Assembly (NCBI GenBank): GCA_018806915.1
Contig: JAGKQI010000091.1
Location: 2,418,001-2,482,000, forward strand
Direction of reading: 5' to 3'
Length of the DNA: 64,000 bases
From: Phytophthora colocasiae
Taxonomy: Eukaryota > Oomycota > Peronosporomycetes > Peronosporales > Peronosporaceae
In this document: one piece after another, positions 20,941-33,800 of the stretch
Layout of the letters: each line of letters starts with the position of its first letter
Numbering within the stretch: position 1 is the stretch's first letter
Translations under genes and position numbers: made by a program
Notes under the pieces: generated by a model
Told to the model about the DNA's origin: nothing
Seen by the model: the letters and a program-made list of their open reading frames with translations, nothing else
Database searches by the model: none

Positions 20941-21715
20941 TTACAGCTTCGCGCTACGACCCACGCTGGCCTCAATCTTTGCCAACCACACAGTCAAGAT
21001 CGCGTTTACTTCTTCTTTCTGCTCCCAAAGCACCCAGTGGCCGGCATCATCAATAATCTTGGTCTCCAAATCGGGCATGACTTTGGCCATGCCTCGTGCC
21101 AGCTCAGGTTTGAGCACTGCATCCTTCGCAGCGCCAATGAACAGCGCTGGGTGATTTATCATTCGTGGCAGCTCCAGCTCGTTATAGAAGTCAATCTTGC
21201 CAGTGGCGTACGTCTGGCATGCACTAGCGAACTTGCTGACCGAATACTGCTCCACGTAGTAATCCAGTTCCTCTTGGGTCAGCAACGTCGAACGTTGAGT
21301 GAAGACTGGATGCTCCACGTCCGAATTAACGGCCATCAACGTCTTGCGGAGCGACATTCGAGACTCTCTAGGGCCCATTTCCGACGGTCTGCGGAACATC
21401 GCAGTAAACAGTCGGCGTGGCCAGGCATCCAGCACCTCCCCGGAGACGTCGGTGTTGGCGAGGGACTGCTGGTATTTGAACTGCTGGACTTCTGCACCAC
21501 CACTTCCAACGGCAGATAAGTCTTTCTTGGTGGGTCGTACGGCGTACAAACTCCGCAGACAGCGAGGACTCGTTCCCGATGGTACGAAGGCATCCCCCAG
21601 ACGAACCTTCCACACCCGCCATGGCCGCAAAACACCTTCTTGGTAATTTCAGCTCGTTTGCGTTGTTGTGGCGGTGGCCTGGTGACAGCAGGCATCTGCT
21701 GACAGCTTACCAAAT
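20941..21715 (-). pseudogene. Epoxide hydrolase C-terminal half (broken, inverted)
   Basis: On the minus strand this resembles exon 3 of the EH gene at 34910-35607. RERVLAVCGVCTPYDPPRK matches its CGVCTP region, LLTQEELDYYVEQYSVSKFA its cap region, and KDAVLKPELARGMAKVMPD and DAGHWVLWEQ the acid and histidine of the alpha/beta-hydrolase triad. The nucleophile motif HDWG is replaced by a diverged GHGGCG, and the frame shifts between about 21490 and 21560. The copy is therefore inactive. It is well diverged from the other EH copies, so it is an older paralogue. Its N-terminal exons lie next door on the opposite strand. Confidence 0.8.
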
Positions 21716-21814
21716 CCCGCAGCCAAGATGAGCGGACCTCATCGGCAACAACACAAGTCCAGACGGCAGGCCAGATCGCACGTAAGCTCAGCTGGCAAGG
21801 CTAACTTGCGTGCA

Positions 21815-22138
21815 TGGCTGCAACAAGGGCAACCGCAAGGGCGCGCGGCGCACTCCCCGTTGTTATGGTGCACGGATGGCCCGACCTCTGGTTTGGTTGG
21901 CAGGTAATTGAAAGTTTACATGTATCATTCTTTTCGTTTGAATGTTCCCACTTATATTTATTATCTTCCAGTACCATATCCATGCTCTCAGCTCAACGTA
22001 TCGGCTTGTCGTGCCGGGTAAAAGAAGATAGTAAAGTTATTTACAACAATTTCTTATCGGATGTTCGTATTTGTAGATATTCGAGGATTCGGGCAGAGTT
22101 CTACACCAGCAATCGTCGAAGCGTATGGAGATAAGAGC
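21815..22138 (+). pseudogene. Epoxide hydrolase N-terminal exons (inverted relative to C-terminal half)
   Basis: Three exon-like blocks occur on the plus strand. The first ends at 21903 and encodes ALPVVMVHGWPDLWFGWQ, with the HGWP oxyanion motif. A 68-bp GT-AG intron (21904-21971) follows. The second (21972-22017) encodes YHIHALSSTYRLVVP. A 59-bp GT-AG intron (22018-22076) follows. The third encodes DIRGFGQSSTPAIVEAYGDK. The intact EH gene at 24832 has the first intron but not the second. The coding sense then stops; the rest of the gene is on the other strand at 20941-21715, which indicates an inversion breakpoint near 21720-21815. Confidence 0.75.
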
Positions 22139-22642
22139 ATTTCCAACGTCTATTAATTGAGTCACAGCTTCTGGGTTCTATAGTCTCCGGACTAACTTTT
22201 AATGTTACAACTGTGACGTGCTGCCAGTTTGGGAGCTGGAACTCCCTGCAAAATGCGACGTGTATTGGTTGCTTTGGTAGTGCAAAGTAAATTGCAAAGT
22301 GATCAATTCTAATGCTAGTCTCGCCGACCGCCTTGGCCGGCCAGGGAGCGCGCATCCACATAATGAATGCGGATACCGTCCGACGTCTCCATGAAGGCAT
22401 GCGGCCATTTCTCCCGTTCAGAAGGCAGCATCGTAGGGATCCTGTGCTTCAACATCGTTTCGTCAACTTGGCAATTTTTTCAATCTTGAAGTTGCCGTTC
22501 ATGGTGGAGTCGACCATCATGAACGGCAACTTCCAGAGATCACACAGAAGAGCTTCAGGTTGGTGGGCAGGGTTTTGAAAAATAAGATTGTTATTTAATT
22601 GAGCTCCAAGACTCGGGTCAATCAATAATTTGTTTTTTTTTT
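22139..22642. other. Non-coding, with a 44-bp palindrome and similarity to the CRN upstream block
   Basis: No convincing gene. A palindrome at 22489-22532 has perfect 15-bp arms (AAGTTGCCGTTCATG) around a 14-base centre. The surrounding sequence matches, in reverse, about 51875-51935 and 57360-57420 upstream of CRN units 4 and 6, where most of the palindrome centre and one arm are lost. Confidence 0.6.
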
Positions 22643-23083
22643 TCAATCATAGCGCGGCCTCTTGTTGCGAGCTTCTTGTCGGACTGCCGATACTACAAGC
22701 TGCGGATCCCATTGCTCTCTAATGTACTCAAGGATTAGAAGTGTTTCCAGCGTCGTGGGGTGCATTGCTCGGCGATTCAGACCTGCCTCTGAGAACAGTC
22801 TCTCGACTTCGTTAGACGTCGAAGGAATCCGGCCCAATGGAATGTAGCGAGACTGTGGGGGTTTCTGACTTTGCCTTAGCACGCGCTCTGCCAAAGGAAG
22901 TTCGAAGTCTTCGTCTTCGTTATTTCTTTCATTGGTCCCTTCAAGCCGTCTTAGCGCCACGATCTCTTTCGAGGTGAGAGAAGACTCCTTTCTGGGAAGA
23001 ACTTTAACTACACCGCTTTCAACATGTGGCGCTTTAACGACGGTGGCTTGTTGGCTGAGATATTTCGAATGAGACTCGCTCAA
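22643..23083 (-). pseudogene. hAT-type transposase C-terminal fragment
   Basis: A 146-residue frame with the hAT dimerisation signature: PSTSNEVERLFSEAGLNRR followed by AMHPTTLETLLILEYIREQW. This is the C-terminal end of hAT transposases and mediates dimerisation. The catalytic core and BED finger are absent. A pogo-like element lies 37 bp upstream of its start and may have separated it from the rest. No terminal repeats were assigned. Confidence 0.75.
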
Positions 23084-23120
23084 TCAATTATTTCGTGTGT
23101 TTTAGTTGAATTATCCGTTA

Positions 23121-24348
23121 GACCACAGTTCCGGGACACTTTTTAAGCAATCATTTTGAATATGAAAGAGGTAGAGTTAGATGTCATGAAGTACATGGTT
23201 CGAAAGAAGAAGGAAAACGTAGTTTGCACATGCATGTCCTTAGCTGCTCGACTGCCTCAAACGGTCATGACATCCATTTGAAAAGTGTCAAAATTTGACG
23301 GTTCAGGTTCCGGGACACGTAGCTTAATAACGCCTTTTCGTATGCAACGCTTCAGATGACGTGGGTCTTCTGCACGCATCAGCTTCTGTTCGTCTGTTTC
23401 TTTGCGCCTAAGCTCAGTTTGCTCTCGCTTTTTAGCCACCACCTTTTCTCGTTCTATTCCCTGTCAACTTTCGCGGCCTCAACCAAGACGGCTCGGCGTT
23501 CTCTCTTAATCTGGCGACATCTTTTCCTCTTGTATCAGCCGCGCCAGCTCTGCAATCATTGTCGAGATATCGTCAGCTGTCATCCGAGTGCCACCTGGAA
23601 CAAAATTTTCAGGCTGCTAATCGCTCTTTCCGCTTTCTCGTTTGAGCTTTGAGTTCATCTAGCCCAAATTGGTTTAAAGAGAGCACTCGGGTCTCTTCAG
23701 GATCAACGCCGTTCCGTTCCAATCACATCCAAGTCCATGGGGTGATGAAAGTGCTTTGCTGACAGCTATATCATGTTTTCTTGCTGACTAGGATCGTCGC
23801 CGATAATGTAGCTCTTAGACGGAAAATTTTCGGGTATTTCACGACAGTGTGGGCTGTTTTCGACGATAGCACGGATAAATAACCCCTGTTCCTCCTTTGT
23901 AAAGCATTGACCATGCCTTGTACGCATTGTAACAGCTTTTACAACGCCGATAATCTCGCCAGAAGTCAATATTGGTTCTGGACCATTCCGAAAGGTCAAC
24001 TCCACTTGACCCGGTGTACGACGATGATGCTGACACCAAACCTGGTAGCGGCTGCTCGTAGAGAAAGCCGCGTTTCATTGACGGCGTCTAAAGCTTGCTG
24101 GGGCCACTCCATTTTATCAGGGGAGTCATTTTCTTCTTCCATAGCGCACGACTTTTGGGGATCTGTGCACACTTTGGTGTGATTCTCAGCAGTGAATCGC
24201 CGCTTTCAGGCAAGCAGCACACCAATCGAAAGCTCTTTTAACTGGTTAAAATTACGTGCTGAAGGTGGAGGAGAAAGCGGAGTCTAGTGGACAAAAAGCT
24301 TTTTCGCAAATCATCTATCCCGGAACTTGGTGTCCCGGAACTGGGGTC
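23121..24348 (-). mobile_element. pogo-like (Tc1/mariner superfamily) DNA transposon, 1228 bp
   Basis: The left end GACCACAGTTCCGGGACAC and the inverted right end GACCCCAGTTCCGGGACAC form 19-bp terminal repeats with one mismatch. Each is flanked by TA (23119-23120, 24349-24350), the target of Tc1/mariner transposons. Inside is a decayed minus-strand transposase with an N-terminal Psq-type helix-turn-helix. The element is short for pogo (about 2 kb), so it is internally deleted. Confidence 0.8.
23257..24115 (-). pseudogene. pogo-like transposase remnant
   Basis: From about 24115 on the minus strand, WPQQALDAVNETRLSLRAAA and TRFGVSIIVVHRVKW resemble the CENP-B/Psq helix-turn-helix of pogo transposases. 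GPEPILTSGEIIGVVKAV resembles the start of the second HTH region. After that the frame is broken and the DDE core is missing; a basic tail (23257-23442) remains. Not functional. Confidence 0.65.
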
Positions 24349-24350
24349 TA

Positions 24351-24831
24351 ACCGATATTTGAAAGTTGTTGAAGTAATGATTTGCGCAGAGTTGTTAGGT
24401 AGACGAAGGATGGAGACGAATAAAATAATGCATAGAATATTGGAGAGGAAGTCTTGAGTGTAGATGAAGAATGGGCTTGTGAGCTGAAGATGGTAAAAGA
24501 AGAAGTGATGAATTAGAGAGTCTGGTGTTCTGGAGGGGAGTTATTCTCCACCAACCAGTCCAGTTAAATAGGATTTCTCTATATGGAACTGCACAATTTA
24601 ATACCCTTAGATAGGTGTCATCACTACAGAGATGGCAACTTCAACAAAAGTCAAATTGTTTTTGTTCACAACCCGGGGCAAGAAGCGCGTCAAGGGCGAG
24701 TAAAGGTGTTCAAGAGAGCCAATGCTTCAAGGACGTCGACGGACTCGTATCTATTTACGTCTATTCATCAGGACCAACTTCAGTGGGCATCTCTGGAATG
24801 TTGGATGCGATGAACAGCACTGGGTGTGACC
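24351..24831. other. EH upstream region; no separate gene
   Basis: No gene is supported. The stretch about 24675-24750 recurs in reverse at about 51785-51860 and 57270-57345 (upstream of CRN units 4 and 6), so it was EH 5' flank carried along in later duplications. It may contain the EH promoter. Confidence 0.55.
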
Positions 24832-27800
24832 ATGGCTGTACAACCGTGCGCCTTTGAGTGGTCGCACAATTTCGTGAAGGGATCAAGATCCATTACATGG
24901 ACGTTGGTCCGAAAGATGGTCCTCCGGTTGTCATGCTTCACGGTTGGCCTGATCTTTGGTTCGGATGGCGGGTAAGTTGTGATCAGACTTAGACGAAATG
25001 TACATCGTTTGCTAATTATTTTGCTGCGTAGTATCAAATCGAAGCGCTGGCACCAAAGTACCGTTTGATCGTCCCGGATGTCCGTGGTTTCGGCCAAAGT
25101 TCGACGCCGCAGGAGCTCGAAGCGTACGGGACCAAGAACATCACGAACGATGTTGTTGCGTTACTCGGTATGTTGCCAGATCATGTTATCTTCTGCGAAG
25201 TTTTGTTGCTAAAGTAAGCTTTGTCTTCCACTAGCGCTGTAGTTCGTCACCACCACACCCACAACCACGAGCTTCACCCCGATCAAAGGTGTCACTCGAG
25301 GAGCTTAACTCCTACAGACTCTAATAATGCACTTAATACCGAATATACAGTAGCCGGTAGAAGATAATTCTCACGTCTGAGTGCGGCAATGAAGAGAAAC
25401 GTCAGGATCTTTGCCAAACCCGGGCTCTAGAGGGCTGTTGATACCTCTTTCTCGATGTGGGCTGCTGATACCACGAGCCAGGGTCCTACGGGGCTGCTGA
25501 TACCCGTGTCCTGTCACACCTGACGCAACTCCTGAACTACAACACTAACCAACCACCAATCCGCCTCTTTCTCACTCAGTGTATTCACAGCTAGCGTCAA
25601 TACCGACACTACTACTGTCCGACCGATAGCTCTGCCAGCTACTCGGCAAATCTCAAACTGACCTCTACTGCTACCGCCTCGCATCCACCATGGCGTCCTG
25701 CCAGCCGTCCACTGTGTACCCAGCGAATCTCTGCGGCTCTTCAAGTACCACGATCTTCGGTCGAAGGGTCGTGAACCTGGATTCTTCGTCAGCGGGTCTC
25801 ATTCTTCAACCCGGCCCACTCGTCGTATCTTCTTCTTCTCTTGCTTGTCTTCAGTCTGCCGTCCGCTCGTCCGTCGTATGCCGCTCGTCATCTGCTACTC
25901 GTCTTCGGTCTGCTGCTGGTCTTCAATCTGCTGCTCGCCTTCAATCCGCTGCTCGTCGGCGCCAAAGAAATGTCGTCATCCTTACTCTCTTCCCCTTCGA
26001 TCGGATCGTCCTCGATCCGTGTGACTTGGTCCGGCTATCGTACTACTGCGGGGTCTTAGTCGTCGTTTTCGTCGTGCTCTCCTGCTGCGTCGCCGTCTTC
26101 ATCTCCTAGTTGTCGTTCCGTTCTGCCGGCGTCTGCTTCTCGTTCTGTGCACATCCGTCCGTCACTCCAGAGTTGTTCAAAGTCTCGCTGGTTAATCCAC
26201 ATCCGCTTCGGCATCCTCGCGTCAAGTCGATCTCCCAAACATTCAACTTCGAATTCAAGCACGTAACGCCCTGTACGCGTCCGGTACTTTCGTCGGCGAC
26301 GTTCCACCACGGCTCCTTCAGCTGGTATTTGCGGCAACCGGGGACGTCGAGCGACAAGACTATCAGCTCCTCTTCTTCCTTGCGCTGCGAAGACATAGAT
26401 CCGCTCCTCTTCGTCTCCTTCATCGGCGATTCTGCGCAGTTCGCGTTCGAGTTCCTCAAGCTCGTGCTGTTCCCGCCTTCGTACGAGTCCACGTCCATCT
26501 GCCTGGCTCGCTTGCCTGCGTCCACTTTGTTCATCGCGGCTTCCGTCTTCTTGGCCAGATCGATGGCTTCGTTCATCCGTCGCTCCTGCTCAGTTTCTTT
26601 TGACAGTCTCGACAGTGTCACGTCGTTCTGTTTCAAGATCACTTCCTGCAACGCCACGTATTGATTCTTCAAGATCGGCTTGTTCTGCACGTACTCCCAC
26701 ATCGAATTCGGCTTCGGCGTTCCGAGGTGCTCCTCCACGCATCCTCGAGCGGGTTCGACCGGCAATATTGTCTCGGCTGCTGCTGCTGTGTGCGCGCTGC
26801 TTTCGTTTTCTTCCTCCCTTACTCTTGCGGCGGTCGTCCTCGGCTGTTGCGACGCTTTCTCCTTCGGCGTCTGCTGTAATGGCTGCTGCGGTGTCGAAAC
26901 CTTCGGTGGCGTCGACATGGTAGTCCTCCAGCTCGTCGGTCTCACGCTTCTGTTCTTCGGCTTCCAGATTTGCTAGTGTGGATGCTGCTATTGGGCCACC
27001 GGCTAGTAAGGCATCTCCTGCGTCTGTGTTTCTTGCCCTTTTCTGTGGATTTTCTTCTGTGGCACTTTCCTCGTCTTCTGAATCAATGTCGGCTGCTGCA
27101 ACTGCCTCCTCACGTAAATCCGCAGAAATGTCCTCAGCCATAGCGTCTAGTAAATGCGTGGGGTAATAGTAGCTGATAAGGAACGAGCAATGTGTGACCA
27201 GCTCTTGCCCTGACTCCAGCATCTCCACACGATAGTTGTCATATCCAGCTGCCTCCAAAATCTTCGCCGGTCCTCTCCATCGATGGCCGAACTTAGTAAT
27301 ACCCGGTCCTCGAGCAGGTCTGTAGATCCACACTAATTGTCCAATGCGAAACTCACTCCGTTGGCGTACATTCCTCTGGTTGTAGTACATCGCCTGCCTT
27401 GCTTGTTCTTTCTGCAAAGCCACGGCTGCCAGCTCTTGGGCCTTCTTCAAGTCCTGCATTAGCACTTCATGGTAGTCGTCGAGCGTACTGTGCGGGTATT
27501 CCAATCTACTCCGCCGTAGTAATTCCGCAGGCATCCGGAGTTTCCTCCCCATCATCAGTTCGTTAGGTTGATAGCCATGGGTGGCGTGTTTAGCTGAATT
27601 GTATGCGTACAGCGCACACGGTAGGAAGTCGTCCCAGTCATCCTGCTGCTCACTCACGTACAGGCTAATCATGTCCTTCCAAGTTCGGTGGAACCGTTCT
27701 ACTAGCCCCAGCAAATTCGGTCGATATGGCACTGGTGTCGATAACTTCGTCTGTAAAAGGCCAAGTAGTTCCGCTATCATGCGACTGCCAAATTTACGTG

Positions 27801-30800
27801 CACCGTCCATCATAATCTCCCTCATCGGTCCGAACACTAGGATCACCTTCTCCATCAGGAATCGTGCAATGGCCTTGGCCGTGTGATCAGGTACAGCCGC
27901 AGCTACCGCGTATCTCGTCGTATATTCAACTGCAGCTATCACATAGCGATTTCCTGCTTCGGTTTCTGGTAAGGGGCCTGCTACATCGATCGCCCAGCGG
28001 TCACCAACTGCTCCGGTCCTAACACTTCTCAATGGAGAAACCACCGCTTTTGGTCTCGCTTTCCGTGATCCGCAATCTTGGCACGCTGAGATCCACTGCT
28101 GCACCGCCTCAGGCATCTTCGGCCACTAATACAATCGTCGTAAGCGCTCTAGCGTCTGAGATCCGCAAAGATGTCCAGCCCATATACTATCGTGCGCTTC
28201 CTTAAAGGTCAATGCCCAGTAAACTACCGGCAATATCATTCTGCTTTCGCCATCGCCAATATCCACTTTCACTAGCCCATCATCATCTTCGTACACTCGC
28301 TTGCCTCTGTACAAGCCTCTCAGCTTCAGCCGCTGCACCATGTTCGAGGTAGACTGCTCTCTTTTCACATCCTCATCCGTGAACTGCACAATACCGAGTT
28401 CCGCTGCTTCTACGCGCTGCACTTGCGCTACACGAATCACTGCTTCAGCTTCATGGTCAATAATCGTCTCTGCATCACCAGAGTTGTTGTCGGCGTTATT
28501 TTTAGGTTCCGCAGGTCCAATGGCCACATCGTCTGAGGTGTCCGCCTCCTTTTCTGCTTCATCTGCTGCTGCTGGTCCTCTCGATAAGGCATCTGCCACG
28601 TGATTCTCTCGTCCTGGTCGATACTCAATAGTAAAGTCATATTCCTGCAGCGTCAAAGCCCACCGGTGTAGTCGTCCAGCCGGTTCCTTGGCCGTCATTA
28701 GCCACTTGATCGCTACATGATCAGTGATGATCGTAAAGTGCCTGCCATACAGATGCGGTCGAAACAAGCGAACCGCCCACACCACCGCCAAACACTCCAG
28801 CTCTGAAATACTATACTTGGCCACCGTCGGGTTGTTGACCTTCGACGCGTAAGCCACCGGTTGATCTCCCCGTCCTTGGTCTTGCGATAGCACTGCCCCC
28901 AGTCCCGTCTTCGATGCGTCGGTCGTGAGTTTAAATGGCAAACGGTAGTCAGGGTAAATTAACACCGGCCTCGTACTCAACCATGCCTTCGCCCAAGCAA
29001 AAGCTTCCTCTTGTGCAGCTCCCCATATCCACTTAGTGCTCTTCCGCAGAAGGCTCGTCAATGGTGCCATCCGCGTACCGAACTCAGGAACAAAGCGGCG
29101 ATAGTAACCCGCTAAGGCCACAAATCTGCGCACTTGTACGTCATCCGTAGGTGTAGGAAAGTCGACAATAGCCCGTACCAGTCGTTCAGTGGGCTTAATC
29201 CCTTCCCGCGTCAAGTCATGTCCGAGATACTCCATGCGAGTCGTCGCAAATGAGCACTTCGATGCCTTCAAGCTCAATCCAGCTTCCGATAACCGTTCCA
29301 ATACAATAGCTAACTCAACCACGTGCTGAGCGACACTGCCCTTGGTGAAGATAATCACATCATCCAAGTACACGAGACAACAGACCCAAGTCAAACCACG
29401 TAGAACGCAGTCCATCAGTCGTTGAAAAGTGCTGGGCGCGTTGCAAAGCCCAACCGGCATCCGTGTGAATTGAAACAGGCCTCTTCGAGTCGTAAACGCA
29501 GTCTTCGGCTTATCACCAGCAGCTACGCCAAGTTGCCAATATCCGGAATGTAAGTCAAGACTCGAAAACCGCTGCGATCCATACAAAGCTTCAAGAGTTT
29601 CATCCACCCGAGGCAATGGGTATACGTCCTTCAAAGTCACCGCATTCAAAGCTCGGTAATCAATGCAGAAGCGTACACTTCCGTCCCTCTTTCGAACTAT
29701 CACCACCGGAAAACCCCATGCACCTTGCCCTGGTTCAATCACTCCCTGCTTCAGCATATCATCCACCTCCTTGTCGATGAGTGCGTTCTCTGCGACTACA
29801 TGCCGTCGTCGTCGAAGCATGATCGGTGCAGCATCACCAGTATTGATGTGGTGTTCCACGTTGACTTTTGCTAACGGCGGGCATCCTGTCTTCTTTTCGA
29901 CGATCCCAGAGTACTGCCTCAGCAAAGCGATCACCAAGTCTCGATCTTCCTGCTTCATTTCGCCAATATCAAGCTTCTCTTCGTCCGTCAAGGGCTCAGC
30001 ATCTTCCTTCTTCAGCTTATTAACACAGGCTGCCACTCTTTCTCTTTCCAGTTCTCCATTCACTGACAACAGTTCCATGTCTTCCTTCACGGGTATCCAT
30101 GTGCCCAACGCTTCTCGAGCAGGTAACTTCTCTCGTCTGCCTTCCACATTCAGCACTTGCGCTCTCACCGTTCCATTTCGTACGATATCCACTGTCGGTG
30201 CTAGTAGCAGGTGTCGCTTTGAACACGGCTTCGGCATAAAGATTCCAGTAGTTCCATCTTCAGCATCAATATGCAGCTTCACAATGTTGCACGTGTTCGT
30301 TCTCAGCTTCCGAGTCTTCGCCAGACGCACCACGGCCTTCCTTGGTTGATCCAACTGCGGCAACGTCGACACGCCATGACACGTGAACGGTAGGATAACT
30401 TTCTGGCCTTGCACATCAATGTACTTCAGCTCACGAGTGCCGAAATCCATCTTAATCTTGTGCTTCACCATCCAGTCCTCACCAACCAACAGCTCGTCAC
30501 CTTGACCTTCCACCAACAAGGCGTCGATCGTAATGCGCTGCTGATATCGCGTCGTTCCCAAGAATCTCCATACTCCTAGCACTCGACTAGTTCCTCCGCC
30601 GAATCCTTCCACTAGGTCCACTGGCGCATTACGCGTGGGGCAGCGTCCGTACTTCCGTAACTCTTCTCCAGCAACACTGTACTGTGCGCAGCTATCAAGT
30701 CGAACCTCCTGTGCATGCTTCTTTGTCAACGCGAGTAACGCGGTCGGTAAACAGCTCGGGGCACTACTTCCAACTGCTCGTAATTGCGCTACCCGAAGGT

Positions 30801-33800
30801 GGTGTGCGCCATCATCTTTCCGCAATTCCACGTCTCCGTAGCATCCTTGCCGTTCGTAATGATACGTTTTGGCCTTCCTGCGCCGTGGAGTTCTCTTCTT
30901 TGGTCGTTCTGCCGCTTGCTCATTGACTGCTGCTTGCTGTTGACCCTGCTCTGCTGCAACCGCCATACACGCTTCGCCGCTCGGAATCGCTTAGCTGCCT
31001 TGACTGCCTTCCGCCTCTCTGCTCGTATTTCTGCTAATGAGCCGGTTTCAGTCAACTTACTAGGGGCTTCACGTTCATACCGCGCCACTTCCCTCAGCCA
31101 CTCGTCCTCGCTTATTGGCTTTGGCGACTTCGGTTGTGTACCCGCTGTGTTTCCATCCGCTGTAGACACTTGTTTGCTGCCGCGTCCATGGATTGCCAAT
31201 TGTGCTTCAATCTCCTGCTTTCGTACATCTGGTGCTGCCTTCTGCGCTTCTCGTCGCTGCCGGCGTCTGGTTCGCAGGTCGTCAATTTCTCTGAGCTCAT
31301 CGATCTTCTGCCGTACGGCTACACGTAGAACTTTTGCTCGGTCTTCACGTTTAATACGGAATTCAGCCGTCAGAATGGCACGAGCTGCTGCTACTTCTTG
31401 CTCGGCACGTCGGCGTCTCCTTCGTGCTGCGATTGTCTTGCCGCTGCTTAGTGGCACTGCTTCCTTCACTACCCGCTCCGGAACATTCGCTGCTGCTAGT
31501 ACTTCTGCTTCATCATTGTCTTCTGCTTCCTTTCTCACCCGTTCCTCAACTGCTTCTGCTGCTTCCTCACCGGTTACTTCACTGGGCTTGCTGCTCTTCC
31601 CCCAGTTTTGGCTATCCGTTCCGCCGCTCTTCCCCTTGGAGCGTCCATCGGTCCCGACAGCATCGCCGCAGATACCCTTCCAGCCATCACGACGCTTCCT
31701 TCTCTTTCGACGTCGCTTGGCAGCCCGGGTGTTTCCACTGGTCGGCTCTACGTCGTTCTCCTTGTCGTTACCGTTGGGGTACTCAATTTTGGCAGACAGC
31801 AAAGCCCCCGCCTCTACTGTCGCTTGGCGTTTCCCTGCTCCGCCGTTGCAGTTCCAGCACCGCTCGAAGAAGCTCTTCCTGCTGCTGTCGCAGGGGCTGC
31901 CTGGGTACGAGCTGCCTGTGCTTGCTGTTGGCGTGGGTAGGGTACTCCGTCAAATGCTGCTGCTCGGCTCTTGCATTCTCGACACCAGTGACCAGCTTCG
32001 TTGCAGTAACTGCATCGTGAATTCGCCTTCTGTTCCATTATGGAAGGTCGGTCAGCCGGAGGCCCGTAATGTCCAGGTCCACCTCGACCACCGCCTCCGT
32101 AACCACGTCCGCCTCGATATCCTCGTCCGCCATATCCTCGGCCGCCATTATATCCGCCTCCGCCACTCTGCTCTTGCCATCCATGCTCTCGTGCTGCGGC
32201 CGCTTGCTGCTGCTGCTCATCGGCTCGGTTGATTTCGTCATACGCCTCGGCTTTAACTTCAAGGACCTTCGCCTTCGTCGCTTTAACTGCCTGCTTCGTC
32301 TCTTGGGCATCACTACGGACTAGTCCAGCCGTCTTTGCAATGCCTGCAGTGCTGCTATAGATAGAGGACCCTTCTTCGCCGTCTTGCTCCAGCTACTGAC
32401 AGCGTTGCCCTTCATATCGAACTTCGGCGGGGACTTATCACCTCCAAAGCCAAGCCCCATCTTGCTCCAGTCCAACTGATCAACAGGGTTCGCTGCTGAC
32501 TTCTTCCGGGGAGGTTGGACGTCTTCCTCGCCGACACCCAGACCTTGCTCATCCCGATATCGTCGTTTAGCAACACGCCAGTCAGTGACACGGAAACCTT
32601 CGCCATATTCACCGCATGTATCCTCAGCGTACTGCACTGCATCTTCTAGCGTCTTTGGATCGTGTCCCTTTACTTGCATCGCAGCCGTTTGATTGTTGAT
32701 GCCGTTCACGAACGCTTCGACATACACTTCTGCGGGAACTTGATAACCGAAACCAATGTCCGTGAGAACACCAGCGTAGTCGCTCAACCGCTCGCCTGGC
32801 TTCTGTACTCTCGATGCTAGTCGCTGCTGCACTTTGAAGACGTTGTCCCTCCTTCCGTTCTTCTTTCGCAGTTTCCGAACCAGGAAGTCCGTGTCTTGTC
32901 CTCTCTGCGCATGTTTGACGTCAGCGTCGTGAGCCAAGTACTTGCCCGGTCCTTCAAGTGTGCCGTCACGCCGTAATACAGTTCTTCAGCCGTCCATGTA
33001 TCTCCGCCCAATCCAGCCTGCCTCTCTACTTCTTGGGGAATCGTCGCCAGCCATGCCTCCACGGATTCGTCCGCAGTACCACGGAAGTCTTCCAGATGCA
33101 AAGCCTTCATCTTCATCCTTGGCGCTGGGGTCGCAGGCGCATTTACAATGACCGGTGCCGGTGCTGCTGCAGGAGCTGCTGCCGACGGTTAAATCAAGAA
33201 ACGCTTCATCATCGACCTCTGCTGCCCAGGCGTCAAGTGATCCCACCAATCCATAGACTCCAACTCATCGTCCTGCATCTGATTGTTGTGTGCGGGCGCT
33301 TGTGGTGCCGCGGGTGCTAACAGGTCTTCCAGGACGCGGTGGTACGCCACCTCCAGCTGGTTGTTGCGGAGCAGGTTGTTGCCCTACTGCCTGCTGGTTG
33401 TCCTGAGCCTGTTGAGCTCCACCATCTCTTCCTCGTCCTCCGGCCCGGGCTTGGTCATCGCTATCACTGTCGCCAGCAGGATTCCCATGCCTCAGTGCCG
33501 CTGCCACGACACCACTGCTCACCCTCACGCCGTCATCATCCGAACTTCCGTCATTAGCTGCCATCTGCATACGGGTTCTCGGTGGCCTCGCTCGTTTTGG
33601 GGTTGCTGTTCTGGCTCTAGGCGTTGTCGGTTTCGGCGTACTACGACCGGGTGAAGATCGTGTTCCAACCATCTCTTTCTCTGCTTCTGCTTTGGTCTGC
33701 TGCTGCTGCTTTGTGCTGCTGCTGCCGCTTCGGCTTTAGTTCTGCTGCTTCGGCTTTAGTTCTGCTGCTTCGGCTTTAGTTCTGCTGCTTCGGCTTTAGT

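Noticed and set aside
25690..26109. Plus-strand ORF of 139 residues in element C LTR
   Set aside because: Repeated in both LTRs (Ser/Arg-rich, from CTGCTCGTC-type low complexity); a shadow of the LTR.
30784..32232. 482-residue plus-strand ORF over element C gag-pol
   Set aside because: A shadow frame opposite the basic Gag/Pol linker; Ser/Leu/Arg-rich by codon bias, with no independent evidence.
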